Source: an uncultured beta proteobacterium (GTDB lineage: Bacteria > Pseudomonadota > Gammaproteobacteria > Burkholderiales > Burkholderiaceae_C). Taken from it: 14,518 nt of DNA. Shown here one piece after another: positions 13,486 through 14,518 of the stretch. Position numbers and translations under genes: made by a program. The notes under the pieces are model-generated. The model had not been told where the DNA came from. It searched no databases and saw only the letters and a list, made by a program, of their open reading frames with translations. Location of the stretch: positions 1 to 14,518 of the forward strand of contig CAJASG010000184.1 in the NCBI GenBank assembly GCA_903944555.1, given 5' to 3'. The first letter of the stretch is position 1. Each line of letters opens with the position of its first letter.

Positions 13486-14518
13486 ACGAACTCAACAATC
13501 GCCTGGTCCACGGTCAGGCTCTCGCCCTTGGCGGCCAGCACCTTGCCGACCACACCGTCCGCCGCGGCGAACAGCACGTTTTCCATTTTCATGGCTTCGA
13601 TCACGGCCACGCGTTCGCCAGCCTGCACTTTCTGACCGACCACCACGGCCACATCGACCAACAGGCCGGGCATGGGCGACAGCACATACCGGCTCATGTC
13701 GGGCGCCGCCTTGTGCGGCATCAGCGCATGCAGCTCGGCCATGCGGGGCGACACCACCAGCGCGTCGATCCGGGTGCCGTTGTGCTGCAAGCGCAGCGCC
13801 AGCGGGTTCTTGGGTGTGCCACGCTCAACCTGGGCTGTGAACGGCTGGCCATTGACGGTGCCGCGAATGCAGATGTCATTCAAGCGTGAATTGCTACGAA
13901 TTTCATAGCTGCTTGCGCCCATGCGCACACGCGCAGAGCCGGTTTCACCCACAAATTCATCCACATGCACCGGGGTGTAGGCGTTGTTACCATCGGCGCC
14001 CAACGACACCACCACGTAGTCCTTGCCCGCGTTCACCGAGTAGCCTGGCAACTGCCCGCTGATACCGGCAGCCCGCTCGCGTGACTTGCGGCGCACAAAC
14101 GCTGCCAGTGCCAACAGGAAGGAGGGGTCTTCGTGTGGCACGTCCTCGGCCTTGAAGCCGTGCGCATAGTTCTCGGCAATGAAGCCGGTGTTGAAGTCGC
14201 CCGCCACAAACTTGGGGTGCGCCAGCAAGGCCGCCTGGAACGGAATATTGCTGCCAACACCGCGAATCACGAAGCCATTCAACGCTTCGCGCATCTTGGC
14301 AATCGCGTCCAGCCGGTCGGTACCGTGCACGATCAGTTTGGCGATCATCGAGTCGTAGTACATCGGAATCTCGCCACCGTCTTGCACGCCGGTGTCCACG
14401 CGCACACCAAACCAATGCTCGGTATCGGACTGGAACATGGTCTGCTCAGGCGGAGCGAAACGTACCAAGCGGCCGGTCGACGGCAGGAAGTTGCGGAACG
14501 GGTCTTCGGCGTTGATAC
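13482..14518 (-). CDS. pccA: Propionyl-CoA carboxylase alpha subunit, C-terminal part (5' end outside window)
   Basis: Biotin-dependent acyl-CoA carboxylase subunit; the frame stays open to the window edge. The visible part begins in the end of the biotin carboxylase domain ([20 protein letters not shown], then [20 protein letters not shown]). A connecting domain follows, then a C-terminal biotinyl domain ([31 protein letters not shown]). The biotinylated Lys of AMKM lies 34 residues from the C-terminus, as usual. The linker just before SPMPGLL and the partner gene favour propionyl-CoA over acetyl-CoA or methylcrotonyl-CoA. The next gene, an epimerase-like VOC protein, overlaps by 4 bp. The beta subunit is not in the window. 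A copy of the dispersed palindrome lies inside the coding sequence at 13892-13920. Confidence 0.9.
   Translation of the reverse strand, partial: INAEDPFRNFLPSTGRLVRFAPPEQTMFQSDTEHWFGVRVDTGVQDGGEIPMYYDSMIAKLIVHGTDRLDAIAKMREALNGFVIRGVGSNIPFQAALLAHPKFVAGDFNTGFIAENYAHGFKAEDVPHEDPSFLLALAAFVRRKSRERAAGISGQLPGYSVNAGKDYVVVSLGADGNNAYTPVHVDEFVGETGSARVRMGASSYEIRSNSRLNDICIRGTVNGQPFTAQVERGTPKNPLALRLQHNGTRIDALVVSPRMAELHALMPHKAAPDMSRYVLSPMPGLLVDVAVVVGQKVQAGERVAVIEAMKMENVLFAAADGVVGKVLAAKGESLTVDQAIVEFV
13892..13920 (+). repeat. Intragenic copy of the palindromic repeat within pccA
   Basis: On the plus strand (antisense to pccA), this 29-base segment contains TGCTACGAATTTCATAGC followed by TGCTTGCGCCC. It matches 24 of 29 bases of the intergenic copy at 6379-6351 (minus). 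All mismatches lie at the seventh and ninth bases and in the three bases before TGCGCCC. It encodes part of SSYEIRSNS in the connecting region of PccA without disturbing the frame. Confidence 0.6.

Overview
The window looks like a chromosomal segment of a betaproteobacterium of the Comamonadaceae type (Rhodoferax, Polaromonas or Acidovorax relatives). The pointers are the protein sequences themselves (PhaZ, the short RnfB-like protein, the PccA/VOC pair), several methyl-accepting chemotaxis proteins (MCPs) in one stretch, and copies of a short palindromic repeat resembling one I associate with this family. The genus cannot be fixed from the sequence alone. There are no tRNA or rRNA genes, transposases, CRISPR arrays or phage genes.

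Layout. (1) 1-2396, plus strand: the 3' part of a glycerol-3-phosphate dehydrogenase gene (glpD), then an FGGY-family sugar/polyol kinase 15 bp downstream. (2) 2412-6234, minus strand: a tandem MCP pair. The upstream gene has an Aer-like FAD-type PAS domain plus a periplasmic domain. The downstream gene is a classical four-helix-bundle MCP ending in a CheR/CheB docking pentapeptide, EWETF. (3) 6235-6601: a 367-bp divergent intergenic region. It holds an FNR-type promoter facing the MCP pair, a palindromic repeat, a 22-bp dyad, and a dyad overlapping the likely phaZ promoter. (4) 6602-8925, plus strand: an intracellular polyhydroxyalkanoate depolymerase (phaZ) with a 131-residue lysine-pentad tail, overlapping by 4 bp a soluble RnfB-like protein with three Fe-S cluster motifs. 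(5) 8934-12888, minus strand: a second tandem MCP pair. The distal gene carries a Cache-like domain after its signalling domain. A second FNR-type box lies upstream of the pair. (6) 13003-14518, minus strand: the 3' part of a propionyl-CoA carboxylase alpha subunit gene (pccA), overlapping by 4 bp a methylmalonyl-CoA-epimerase-like VOC protein.

How it fits together (inference). The window combines carbon storage and use (glycerol phosphate oxidation, PHB mobilisation, propionyl-CoA carboxylation) with a dense block of four chemoreceptors. Both receptor pairs are preceded by sequences matching TTGAT-N4-ATCAA at 9 of 10 defined positions, and each has a plausible -10 hexamer at close to the class II FNR spacing. 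With the Aer-like PAS domain, this suggests an oxygen- or energy-taxis block induced when oxygen falls. The most unusual protein is PhaZ: its family-length catalytic part is followed by a histone-H1/PhaF-like tail with lysine at 10 of 11 successive fifth positions, which could tie PHB granules to the nucleoid.
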